Notes under the pieces: generated by a model
Told to the model about the DNA's origin: nothing
What the model saw: the letters and a program-made list of their open reading frames with translations, nothing else
The model's database searches: none
Shown: positions 37,424 through 46,559 of the stretch, piece by piece
How positions within the stretch are numbered: the stretch's first letter is position 1
Layout of the letters: every line of letters starts with the position of its first letter
Made by a program: the position numbers and the translations under genes
Assembly: GCA_020248985.1 (NCBI GenBank)
Contig: JADCGL010000012.1
Span: forward strand, 31,047 to 95,046
Source: Telmatospirillum sp.
GTDB taxonomy: Bacteria; Pseudomonadota; Alphaproteobacteria; CACIAM-22H2
Direction of reading: 5' to 3'
DNA: 64,000 nt

Positions 37424-38413
37424 ATGACCCGCTTCACCTGCAGCAACGCCGCCGATGCCGACAACGCGCAATGCTCGTGCTGCGGCTACGACGATCCGAT
37501 GTTCGCGCCCGAGGCATTCGCGCGCCGAGACCTCTTCCGGCGTGCGGGCGGGCTTGCGGGTGCCGCGGCTCTCGCAACGCCGGCGATGGCGCAAGCGCAG
37601 ACGCCCGTGCAGCTCGCGCAAGCGCAGGCGCCGGTGCGCGAGATCGTGCAGATCGCAGGCAACGTCTATCGCTTCCGCAACAATTTCCATTTCTCGGTTT
37701 TTGCCGTGACGCCGGCGGGCGTGATCGCAACCGATCCGATCAACGCGGACGCGGCGAATTGGCTCAAAAACGAGCTGCGCACGAGGTTCAATCAGACGGT
37801 GCGCTATCTCGTCTACAGCCACGACCATCCCGACCATATCAACGGCGGCGAAATGTTCGCCGACACGGCGACCGTGGTGGCGCATGCGCGCGCGCGCGAC
37901 AAGATCCGCGACGAGCGCCGCCGCACCGCCCCGGTCAACGTCGCCTTCAGCGAAGCGCTGACGCTGGAACTCGGCGGTACCGTCGTCGAGCTCGAATATG
38001 TCGGGCGCAACCATTCGGACAATTCGCTCGTCGTGCGCTTTCCGGCCGCGCGCGCGCTGTTTGCGGTCGATTTCATCCCGGTCGAAACCGTCGCCTTCCG
38101 CGACCTGCACGAAGGCTACGTGGAAGAATGGTTCGACTCGCTGAAGCGCGTCGAGGCGATGGATTTCGACCTGCTCGCCCCCGGCCACGGGCCGATGGGT
38201 ACCAAGGCGCATGTGCGCCAGTTCCGCGAATACATGGAAACGATCCGCGACGGCGTGCTCGCGGGCCTTCGCGCAGGCCGCAGCCTCGACGAGATTCGCC
38301 CCAGCATCGATCTTCAGAAATACGCGAACTGGGCCGGCTACGCGCAGATGCGCGATCTCAATATCGACGGCATGCACCGCTACTACACGCTCTTCAGCCG
38401 CCGCAGCGCCTAA
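37424..38413 (+). CDS. Tat-exported metallo-beta-lactamase-fold hydrolase
   Basis: The 329-aa protein has a Cys-containing N-terminus (Cys6, Cys17, Cys19, Cys20), a twin-arginine-like segment RRDLFRRAGGLAG at 34-46, then the MBL fold. That fold carries zinc ligands in SHDHPDH (His133, His135, Asp137, His138), His197 in GRNHSDN, Asp216 and His255 in APGHGPM. The ligand set is complete, so it should be an active di-zinc hydrolase outside the cytoplasm. The substrate is unknown and nothing identifies it as a true beta-lactamase. It is followed 4 bases later by the DUF1194 gene. Confidence 0.85.
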   Translation: MTRFTCSNAADADNAQCSCCGYDDPMFAPEAFARRDLFRRAGGLAGAAALATPAMAQAQTPVQLAQAQAPVREIVQIAGNVYRFRNNFHFSVFAVTPAGVIATDPINADAANWLKNELRTRFNQTVRYLVYSHDHPDHINGGEMFADTATVVAHARARDKIRDERRRTAPVNVAFSEALTLELGGTVVELEYVGRNHSDNSLVVRFPAARALFAVDFIPVETVAFRDLHEGYVEEWFDSLKRVEAMDFDLLAPGHGPMGTKAHVRQFREYMETIRDGVLAGLRAGRSLDEIRPSIDLQKYANWAGYAQMRDLNIDGMHRYYTLFSRRSA

Positions 38414-38417
38414 GCCC

Positions 38418-39140
38418 ATGCGCCTCACGCCCAAGCACTTCACCAGGCGCGAATTCGGGCTTGGCGCGCTTGGTTTGGGCGCCGCGGCCGCATCCCCGCT
38501 CGCCGCGCAAAGCACCAATGTCGATCTGCTGCTCGTGTTGCTGAACGACGGCTCGGGCTCGATCGACGAAGACGAATACCGGCTGCAGCGCGAGGGCACG
38601 GCTGCCGCCATCGAACGGCCCGAGATCGTCAACGCGATCCTGCGCCTGCCCACGCGCGCCATCGCGGTCGCCTACGGCGAATGGGGCTCGCCGCGCGAGC
38701 CCGCCATCATCCTGCCCTGGGCGCGCATTGCCAGCGCCGACGATGCCGCCGACTTCGCCGAGCGCCTCGTGGCGGCCCCGCGCGTGCGCCAAAGCTGGAA
38801 CGCGATCGGCGACGCGATCGCCATTGCGACCGACCTCATCGCCGCCGCCCCGTTCCGCAGCCCGCGCGCCACGATCGACATCGCGGGCGACGGGCCGGAC
38901 ATGCGCAGCGCCATCCTGCCCGCCCCCGCCGCACGCGACCGCGCGGTTGCGGCCGGCATTACGATCAACGCGCTCGCCATCGCCTCGCCCGGCTCGGGGG
39001 CCGCGATGCCGCTCGAGCGCCTGCGCGCGAGTTACGAAGAAAACGTGATCGGCGGCTTGGGTGCGTTCGTGATGACCGCACGCGACCGCAACGATTTCGC
39101 CCACGCGATCTTCAACAAAATGGCGCGCGAATTGGCGTAG
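38418..39140 (+). CDS. DUF1194 family protein (von Willebrand A-like, exported)
   Basis: The 240-aa protein has a twin-arginine leader (FTRREFGLGALG) and a single VWA-like domain with the metal-ion-dependent adhesion motif DGSGSID near residue 45, matching DUF1194. VWA domains bind partner proteins through a divalent ion. No function is known for the family. ATG 38418 is 4 bases after the MBL gene's stop, so the two exported proteins may work together. Confidence 0.82.
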   Translation: MRLTPKHFTRREFGLGALGLGAAAASPLAAQSTNVDLLLVLLNDGSGSIDEDEYRLQREGTAAAIERPEIVNAILRLPTRAIAVAYGEWGSPREPAIILPWARIASADDAADFAERLVAAPRVRQSWNAIGDAIAIATDLIAAAPFRSPRATIDIAGDGPDMRSAILPAPAARDRAVAAGITINALAIASPGSGAAMPLERLRASYEENVIGGLGAFVMTARDRNDFAHAIFNKMARELA

Positions 39141-39243
39141 CAAGAGACAAACGACAAGTCAGAAGTAGTCCGCTGGCCTTGCTTTAAGGTTAACTTCATA
39201 TTTGATCAAAGGCGTTATGTATTCCGTAGGATCAACCGCAACA

Positions 39244-39831
39244 CTATCCAACTTGATTGAGCCAATCTCTTACGATCGACTCAATTCGCGCCACTTCAAT
39301 ATCCGGAAGAGAATTTGAATGCATTATCGTATTTCGGCACGATTCTAGATCATTAAATCGGGACGTTAGCCATGATTGCTCTGGAAACAAATCTCCGAAG
39401 TCTTCCCAATTGCTTACAATCACTTGCGTAAGATGGCCGAAATTCAAATAGCCCACATTGCTCATTGCACGCTTTGATAAGTACTTTTGTTTGTTTTCTT
39501 TATCCAAGAGCTTTTGAGCATAGTCCTTAATTCGCTGAGGAACCTTGGTCGTCCACCAATCGATACCATGACGCTCCGAAAGTCGTTGGGCTATCAACTC
39601 GCGAACAGAGTTCTCAAGTGAGAAGAAAGTGACGTAGACCTTTTTCATTCTCTCGGCTTCAAGACGAATCTTGAAACTGAAGTCCTGCGAAACTTCTGCG
39701 ACTTTTGCCGACTCTACGCGAGGAAGCTCAATATCAATCCCACGATCACGCAACCGAAGAAAACTATCGTTTAACAGCAAGGCATCAAATACCTGTTGCC
39801 GAACCTTTTCTAAACCACTGCTCTTACTCAC
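39244..39831 (-). CDS. HEPN-domain protein (Swt1-type), candidate RNase toxin
   Basis: The 195-aa protein shows a two-part HEPN helical fold: FFSLENSVRELIAQRL near residue 70, and the RNase motif R-X4-H in CRNTIMH (Arg166, Asn167, His171) near the C-terminus. The segment LNFGHLTQVIVSNWEDFGDLF resembles Swt1-family HEPN proteins. Such proteins are often metal-independent RNases in toxin-antitoxin and defence systems. It starts at GTG 39831, overlapping the stop of the DUF5343 gene by 8 bases, so translation is coupled. Both genes are visibly AT-rich against GC-rich neighbours, which points to recent transfer. Confidence 0.78.
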   Translation of the reverse strand: MSKSSGLEKVRQQVFDALLLNDSFLRLRDRGIDIELPRVESAKVAEVSQDFSFKIRLEAERMKKVYVTFFSLENSVRELIAQRLSERHGIDWWTTKVPQRIKDYAQKLLDKENKQKYLSKRAMSNVGYLNFGHLTQVIVSNWEDFGDLFPEQSWLTSRFNDLESCRNTIMHSNSLPDIEVARIESIVRDWLNQVG

Positions 39832-40453
39832 CTAAGTGCTCCCTAATACTTCTGAAAATTGCATTATAAACAGAAACATCTGAAGTTGCCGGCAAATGAA
39901 TTTCGATGTTGTAACGTAGAGACACGCCAGCGCCAGATCCCCTTCCTACCGGAAGGCTCGGCGCGGACTCCTGCTCGGCCTGACCCTGCGATGACTTCGT
40001 TGCTTGCGTTTCGACTTTCTTTCCGGCTTCTTCGTGCAAATCAAAGCTCGACAATCCACATAACGCCGTAAAAGTCTTCGTCATCATTTTTACGGTTCGA
40101 TCATCTTCTCCACTAATTCTCGATATAATGCCTTTTACCTTGTCCTCGGAAAGTTTATGGGCATTCTCATCTACTGAAAAAACTTCCGCATACAACTCCC
40201 TAACCCCTTGGCTAAGGATTCTCATTCCTTCAGTTTTATTTCTGTAAGCCTTGTATCTTTCTGTCGGCACTCCGCTTTGATCAAGAAAACCAAGTTTCTT
40301 TAAGAGGCTTGGGAGGGCACGATCATTTGAGCTCGCAAAGCCTAATTTTTTTAGATACTCAAACGAAACACGCTCGGGGACCGCAGCCGATTGTATTTTT
40401 GACAACAGATCCGGAAGACGCCGATTGGTAATGAGATAGGGGATATCTACCAC
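39824..40453 (-). CDS. DUF5343 family protein, partner of the HEPN protein
   Basis: The protein is 209 aa from GTG 40453, or 216 aa from ATG 40474. I prefer GTG 40453 because AAGGAG (40460-40465) sits 6 bases before it, while the ATG has no ribosome-binding site and overlaps the predicted transcription start. DUF5343 features are PERVSFEYLKKLGF, SNDRALPSLLKKLGFLD and GVPTERYKAYR, suggesting winged-helix or DNA-binding-like helices. A low-complexity linker and a C-terminal segment (IEIHLPATSDVSVYNAIFRS) follow. It may be the antitoxin or regulator of the downstream HEPN protein. Its biochemical role is unknown. Confidence 0.78.
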   Translation of the reverse strand: MVDIPYLITNRRLPDLLSKIQSAAVPERVSFEYLKKLGFASSNDRALPSLLKKLGFLDQSGVPTERYKAYRNKTEGMRILSQGVRELYAEVFSVDENAHKLSEDKVKGIISRISGEDDRTVKMMTKTFTALCGLSSFDLHEEAGKKVETQATKSSQGQAEQESAPSLPVGRGSGAGVSLRYNIEIHLPATSDVSVYNAIFRSIREHLGE

Positions 40454-40476
40454 GTGCTTCTCCTTATTGTTCATAC

Positions 40477-40505
40477 ATACTATCTTAGAATATGTTAGCG
40501 TACAA
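40477..40505 (-). promoter_or_regulatory. Putative promoter of the DUF5343-HEPN pair
   Basis: On the minus strand TTGTAC (40505-40500) and TAGTAT (40482-40477) are 17 bases apart, in AT-rich sequence directly after the ilvC terminator. Transcription would start near 40470, only a few bases before the AAGGAG element. Each hexamer matches the consensus only partly. Confidence 0.4.
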
Positions 40506-40538
40506 CGAAAAACCCCGCCCGGTTGCCCGGGCGGGGTT
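40506..40538 (-). terminator. Rho-independent terminator of the ilv operon
   Basis: A perfect 12-bp stem (40511-40522 with 40527-40538, a GC-rich AACCCCGCCCGG arm) around a 4-base loop is followed on the minus strand by a short T-run (TTTTTCG). It lies 29 bases after the ilvC stop codon. Confidence 0.9.
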
Positions 40539-40566
40539 CTGTCGTCTTGGACCGTCGAAGAAAGGC

Positions 40567-41646
<1,080 letters not shown>

Positions 41647-41658
41647 TTAGGCGCGGAT

Positions 41659-42174
41659 TTACATCCGCGTTTCGCCGCGCGCAATGGCGACGATGCCGGT
41701 GCGGCTGACCTCGGCGAGGCCCAGCGGCACCATCAGATTGACGAAAGCGTCGATTTTTTCGCCCGAACCGGTGATTTCGAACACGAACGAACCGATCGTG
41801 CTGTCGATCGCTTTGGCGCGGAAAATGTCGGCGATGCGCAAGGCTTCCACGCGCTCGTTGCCCTTCGAGATGACCTTTACGAGGGCGAGTTCGCGCGCCA
41901 CATGCGCCCCTTCCTGCGTGAGATCGGAGACCCGATGCACGGGCACGAGGCGGTCGAGCTGGGCTTTGATCTGCTCGATCACCATCGGCGTGCCGGTCGT
42001 CACGACCGTGATGCGGCTCTGGTGCTTGGCAGCGTCGGTTTCGGCGACGGTCAGGCTCTCGATATTGTAGCCGCGGCCGGAGAACAGGCCGATGACGCGC
42101 GCAAGCACGCCCGGTTCGTTGTCGACGATGACGGCGATGGTATGGCGCTCGATGGCGGCTGGCGTGTGGGGCAC
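41659..42174 (-). CDS. ilvN: Acetolactate synthase small (regulatory) subunit
   Basis: The 171-aa protein has an N-terminal ACT domain (IAVIVDNEPGVLARVIGLFSGRGYNIESLTV in outline) and the C-terminal ALS regulatory domain. It activates the large subunit and makes it valine-sensitive. No ATG is available; GTG 42174 (VPHTPAAIERHTIAV) is the best start, 59 bases after the large-subunit stop. The ribosome-binding site (AGAGAA) is weak. Confidence 0.9.
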   Translation of the reverse strand: MPHTPAAIERHTIAVIVDNEPGVLARVIGLFSGRGYNIESLTVAETDAAKHQSRITVVTTGTPMVIEQIKAQLDRLVPVHRVSDLTQEGAHVARELALVKVISKGNERVEALRIADIFRAKAIDSTIGSFVFEITGSGEKIDAFVNLMVPLGLAEVSRTGIVAIARGETRM

Positions 42175-42233
42175 TTGGATCGGTTCTCTATTTTTTGGGG
42201 CGCGGGCGAAGGGGAAAAAGGCAGTGCTGGCCG

Positions 42234-44063
42234 TCAGACCAGCACCATGCCTTCTTCCGAGATCGGGCCTTTGCCGCCATTGCCGCCGCCGGTTCCCGGC
42301 TGCTTGTCGCTGGGGCCGAGGATCATTTCGTTGTGCGCGGCACCCGACGGGATCATCGGGAAGCAGTTTTCTTTCTGGTCCACGCACATGTCGACCACGA
42401 CCGGGCGCTTGACCGCGATCATCTCCTTGATCACATCGTCGACCTCGGAAACCTTGGTGGCGCGCAAGCCCACGCAACCGAACGCTTCGGCGAGCTTCAC
42501 GAAATCGGGCAGCGCGTCCATGTAGCTTTCCGAATAGCGCGAGCCGTGTAGCAGCTCCTGCCACTGGCGCACCATGCCCATATACTGGTTGTTCAGGATG
42601 AACGTCTTCACCGGCAGCCGGTACTGCACGATGGTGCTGAGCTCCTGGATGTTCATCAGGATCGAAGCTTCGCCCGCCACGTCGATGCACAGCGCGTCCG
42701 GGTGCGCGATCTGCACGCCCATCGCGGCCGGCAGGCCGTAGCCCATCGTGCCGAGGCCGCCCGACGTCATCCAGCGGTTGGGCTTCTGGAATTTCATGAA
42801 TTGGGCGGCCCACATCTGGTGCTGGCCCACTTCCGTCGAGATGAACACGTCGTCGCGATGGGCAGTGAGGGCCTGCAGGCGCTCGAGCGCGTATTGCGGC
42901 TTCACGATGTCGGTCGAGCGCATATAGGCCAAGCAATCGCGCTTGCGCCATTGCTCGATCTGCGTCCACCAATCGGCAAGCGCCTTCTTGTCGGGCTTGG
43001 CACCGGCGGCAACGCGGCGCTTCCACTCCGCGATCATCGCGCGCACGATTTTCCCGGCATCGCCGACCACGGGCACATCCACGCGCACGTTCTTGTTGAT
43101 CGAAGACGGATCGATGTCGGCGTGGATCTTCTTGGAGTTCGGCGAGAACGCGTTGAGGCGCCCGGTCACGCGGTCGTCGAAGCGGGCACCCAGATTCACC
43201 ATCACGTCGCAGCCATGCATCGTGAGATTGGCTTCGTAGGTGCCGTGCATGCCGAGCATGCCCAAGAACAGCGGATCGGACGCCGGCATCGCCCCCAGCC
43301 CCATCAGCGTGCTGGTGGTGGGGAAGCCGGTGAGGTGTGCGAGCTCGATCAAGGCGGCCGACGCATCGGGCCCCGAATTGATGATGCCGCCGCCCGTGTA
43401 GAGGATCGGGCGCTTGGCCCCCAGCATCAGATCGACCGCCTGCGCGATCGCCTTTTGATCGGGCTCGGTGCGCGGCGCATAGGTCGGATGCGCCTTGGCC
43501 GGAGCCGGCGCGTATTCGGTCTTGGCCATCAGCACGTCTTTGGGAAGGTCGATCACGACCGGCCCCGGGCGGCCGCTGCGCGCGACGTGGAAGGCTTCGT
43601 GGATCGTCTTCGACAGGTTCTTGACGTCTTTGACGAGATAATTGTGCTTGGTCGCGGGCCGCGTGATGCCGGTCGTGTCGGCTTCCTGGAACGCGTCGTT
43701 GCCGATCAAATGCGTGGGCACCTGGCCCGTCAAGCACACGAGCGGGATCGAATCCATCAGCGCATCGACGAGGCCGGTGACGGCGTTGGTGGCACCGGGA
43801 CCGGACGTCACGAGCACCACGCCGACCTTGCCGGTCGAGCGCGCATAGCCTTCGGCCGCGTGCACCGCACCGGCTTCGGCGCGCACGAGGATGTGGCGCA
43901 CGGAATTCTGCTGGAACAGCGCGTCGTAGATCGGCAGCACCGCCCCGCCCGGATAGCCGAAAATTACGTCGACGCCCTGCTCGGCCAGCGCTTTGAGGAC
44001 GATCTCCGCACCCGACAACGGGGCGGTGTCCTGGGCGAGCTTCGCATCGGGCGCGGTCGACAT
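42234..44063 (-). CDS. ilvB: Acetolactate synthase large (catalytic) subunit
   Basis: The 609-aa thiamine-diphosphate enzyme has the activating Glu in VRAEAGAVHAAEGYAR, the ThDP motif region around MTSGGLGTMGYGLPAAMG, and FAD/AHAS features. It makes acetolactate from two pyruvates, the first common step for valine and leucine. The usual RHEQ sequence around the catalytic Glu reads RAEA here. AAGGATCC before the ATG is the ribosome-binding site. It leads ilvB-ilvN-ilvC, 80 bases after miaA. Confidence 0.95.
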   Translation of the reverse strand: MSTAPDAKLAQDTAPLSGAEIVLKALAEQGVDVIFGYPGGAVLPIYDALFQQNSVRHILVRAEAGAVHAAEGYARSTGKVGVVLVTSGPGATNAVTGLVDALMDSIPLVCLTGQVPTHLIGNDAFQEADTTGITRPATKHNYLVKDVKNLSKTIHEAFHVARSGRPGPVVIDLPKDVLMAKTEYAPAPAKAHPTYAPRTEPDQKAIAQAVDLMLGAKRPILYTGGGIINSGPDASAALIELAHLTGFPTTSTLMGLGAMPASDPLFLGMLGMHGTYEANLTMHGCDVMVNLGARFDDRVTGRLNAFSPNSKKIHADIDPSSINKNVRVDVPVVGDAGKIVRAMIAEWKRRVAAGAKPDKKALADWWTQIEQWRKRDCLAYMRSTDIVKPQYALERLQALTAHRDDVFISTEVGQHQMWAAQFMKFQKPNRWMTSGGLGTMGYGLPAAMGVQIAHPDALCIDVAGEASILMNIQELSTIVQYRLPVKTFILNNQYMGMVRQWQELLHGSRYSESYMDALPDFVKLAEAFGCVGLRATKVSEVDDVIKEMIAVKRPVVVDMCVDQKENCFPMIPSGAAHNEMILGPSDKQPGTGGGNGGKGPISEEGMVLV

Positions 44064-44143
44064 TTTGGGATCCTTTCAGGGGCAGGCAATTTCGGGCACG
44101 GGCAAAATCGGGACCGGGACCATATTCGCCGCGTTCCAGCCCG

Positions 44144-45085
44144 TCAACGGATTTGTTTAACAAACGTGCGAATCTGACCCATCAGACTTTCCGAATATTG
44201 CGCATCGAAGCGCAGCGCGTGCTTCATCTGGCCGCGGAACCACGTCGCCTGGCGCTTGGCGAATTTCGCCGTCGCCAGGCTCAACATATTGATCGCACTC
44301 TCGAAATCGTAATGCCCGGCAAGGTACCCGGCGAATTCGCGCACGCCCAACGCGCGCATGGCGGGCAGCGTGTCGGGCAGGTTTTGGGCAAGCAGGGCGC
44401 GCACCTCGTCCAAAGCGCCGTTTTCGGCCATTTTGCGCGTCCGCGCCGCGATAGCCGCCCGGTGCGCTTCGCGCGGCGGCAGCAGCACGAGTGTGGGCCA
44501 GGTCGCCGCGGCAAGCGGGTCGGCCGCTTGATAGTCGGACAGCGTGCGGCCGGTGGCTTCGACGACCTCGTAGGCGCGCAGCAGGCGCTGGCTGTCGGCG
44601 CTGGTGAGCTTGGCGCCCGCGACCGGATCGCGCGCCGCAAGTTCCGCGTGGAAAGCGGCGGCACCGATGGCGGCAAGTTTGGCGCGGGCAGCGTCGCGGA
44701 TCGCGGGCGGGATCGGCGGCACGTGGCTCAGCCCCTCGACCAGCATTTTGAGATACATGCCCGTGCCGCCGCACACGATCGCAAGTTTTCCATCGGCATT
44801 CGCGGCGGCGATTTCGGCCAAGGCGGCTTGGCGCCAACGCCCGACCGTGCCGTGCGAGGCGGCCGGCCACACGCCGTAGAGACGATGCGGCACGGCAGCT
44901 TCGTCGTCGCGCGACGGGCGTGCTGTCAGCACATCGAGTTCGGCGTAAAGCTGCATCGAGTCCGCGTTGATCACCACGCCGTCGAATTCGTGCGCGAGCG
45001 CCATCGCGAGCGCCGACTTGCCCGACGCGGTCGGCCCCGCGACGATAAGCGCGTCGGGCTTGCGCTCGCCCACCGGCTTCACCAT
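44144..45085 (-). CDS. miaA: tRNA dimethylallyltransferase
   Basis: The 313-aa enzyme has a P-loop (AGPTASGKSALA), the substrate motif NADSMQLYAELDVLTARPS and the C-terminal RQATWFRGQ. It prenylates A37 of tRNAs that read UNN codons. Its ATG (45085) is only 12 bases from the ATG of divergent serB, so each promoter must lie inside the other gene. The ilv genes follow on the same strand. Confidence 0.95.
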   Translation of the reverse strand: MVKPVGERKPDALIVAGPTASGKSALAMALAHEFDGVVINADSMQLYAELDVLTARPSRDDEAAVPHRLYGVWPAASHGTVGRWRQAALAEIAAANADGKLAIVCGGTGMYLKMLVEGLSHVPPIPPAIRDAARAKLAAIGAAAFHAELAARDPVAGAKLTSADSQRLLRAYEVVEATGRTLSDYQAADPLAAATWPTLVLLPPREAHRAAIAARTRKMAENGALDEVRALLAQNLPDTLPAMRALGVREFAGYLAGHYDFESAINMLSLATAKFAKRQATWFRGQMKHALRFDAQYSESLMGQIRTFVKQIR

Positions 45086-45097
45086 GATCCCGCCGCC

Positions 45098-45991
45098 ATG
45101 AAGCTTGTCCTTGTCCTGACTGCCGATCCCGCGAAGCCCGTGCTCGATGCGGCGACGCTTGCCGAATTCGCCACCGCTTTCGGACCCGCCCGCATTCTCG
45201 CCCCCGGCATTGCCGCGGAGCTTTACCCGAACGACGCCGATCCTGCACGCATTCTGGCGGCCGCGCGCGCGATCCTGGGGTCGCGCCCCGTCGACGCCAA
45301 TGTGGTGCCGGCGGCGGGACGCAAAAAGCGCCTGCTCGTCGCCGACATGGAATCGACGCTCATCGAAAACGAAATGCTCGACGATCTGGCCGAGCGCTTG
45401 GGTATTGGGCCGCGCGTTGCCGCAATCACGCGCCGGGCGATGAATGGCGAGCTCGATTTCCGTGCGGCGCTTGCCGAGCGCGTCGGCCTGCTCGCGGGCC
45501 AAGACGAAAAGTTGCTGGCGCAGGCGGCCGAAGGGATCCGCATCGTGCCCGGTGCCGCAGCACTTGCCGCCACGATGGCCGCCAACGGTGCATTGACCGC
45601 GATCGTGTCGGGCGGCTTTACGTTCTATACGTCGCGCATGCGCCGCCAGCTCGGTTTCGCGCGCGACTACGCGAACACGCTCGAGATCGAAAACGGCAAA
45701 ATCCGCGGCACGGTCGCCGAACCCGTCCTGGGTCGCGAAGCGAAACTTGCCACGCTCGAAAAGCTCAGCGCCGAAATCGACGCACCGCTCGACGCCACGC
45801 TGAGCGTGGGCGACGGTGCGAACGACCTCGCGATGCTGGGGGCGGCCGGCTTCGGTGTGGCCTTCCGCGCCAAACCGGCGGTCGCCGCCCAAGCCAGCCT
45901 CAACATCGTGCATGGCGACTTGACCGCCCTCTTGTATCTGCAAGGCTACGCGGCAAACGAGTTCGCAACCCCCAAAGAGGCGATCGCATGA
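45098..45991 (+). CDS. serB: Phosphoserine phosphatase
   Basis: The 297-aa HAD hydrolase has an N-terminal extension of about 80 residues and a C-terminal catalytic domain: nucleophile Asp in ADMESTLIENEMLD, SGGFTFYT (motif II) and VGDGANDLAM (motif IV). It performs the last step of serine synthesis. The second acidic residue of motif I is Glu (DMEST), where many SerB proteins have Asp (DMDST). The start diverges from miaA by 12 bases; the stop overlaps ubiX. Confidence 0.92.
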   Translation: MKLVLVLTADPAKPVLDAATLAEFATAFGPARILAPGIAAELYPNDADPARILAAARAILGSRPVDANVVPAAGRKKRLLVADMESTLIENEMLDDLAERLGIGPRVAAITRRAMNGELDFRAALAERVGLLAGQDEKLLAQAAEGIRIVPGAAALAATMAANGALTAIVSGGFTFYTSRMRRQLGFARDYANTLEIENGKIRGTVAEPVLGREAKLATLEKLSAEIDAPLDATLSVGDGANDLAMLGAAGFGVAFRAKPAVAAQASLNIVHGDLTALLYLQGYAANEFATPKEAIA

Positions 45992-46557
45992 CCAAACGGC
46001 TTGTCGTCGGCATCTCGGGCGCTTCGGGGGCGATCTACGGCGTGCGCGCGTTGCAGGCTTTGCGCGCGGCCGGCATCGAGACGCATCTCGTGATGACCAA
46101 AACCGCGGCGATGACGCTCGCCTACGAAACCGAATGGACGGCGCGCGAGGTGACCGCACTCGCCGACGTCGTGCACTCTTCCGAGGATCTGGGGGCGGCG
46201 ATTTCGTCAGGTTCGTTCAAGACGCTCGGCATGCTCGTGGCCCCGTGCTCGATGCGCTCGGTCTCCGAGATCGCCTACGGCAACACGACGGGCCTGCTCA
46301 CGCGCGCGGCCGACGTGCAATTGAAAGAACGCCGCCGCGTGGTGCTGCTGGCGCGCGAAGCGCCCTTGCATGTGGGCCATCTGCGCGCATTGACGCAAGC
46401 CGCCGAAATCGGGGCGGTGATCCTGCCGCCGGTGCCGGCGTTCTACGCCAAACCGAAGACCATCGACGATCTCGTGGCGCACACGGTGGGCCGCGCCCTC
46501 GACCTGTTCGACATCGACACCGGCCTCGTCAAACGCTGGGGCGAGCCCCAAGCGTAA
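45988..46557 (+). CDS. ubiX: Flavin prenyltransferase UbiX
   Basis: The 189-aa flavoprotein has the UbiX motifs GISGASGAIYGVRAL, SSGSFKTLGMLVAPCSM and the C-terminal PPVPAFYAKPKT. It makes prenylated FMN for the UbiD decarboxylase of ubiquinone synthesis. ATGA overlap with serB indicates co-transcription. It converges with degP, with 2 bases between the stops. Confidence 0.95.
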   Translation: MTKRLVVGISGASGAIYGVRALQALRAAGIETHLVMTKTAAMTLAYETEWTAREVTALADVVHSSEDLGAAISSGSFKTLGMLVAPCSMRSVSEIAYGNTTGLLTRAADVQLKERRRVVLLAREAPLHVGHLRALTQAAEIGAVILPPVPAFYAKPKTIDDLVAHTVGRALDLFDIDTGLVKRWGEPQA

Positions 46558-46559
46558 GA

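Noticed and set aside
37424..38413. Genuine beta-lactamase resistance gene
   Set aside because: Only the fold and zinc ligands are supported; no class-specific features link it to beta-lactam hydrolysis.
39141..39243. Attachment site or insertion-sequence end beside the HEPN islet
   Set aside because: I found no tRNA, inverted repeats, target duplication or transposase next to it.
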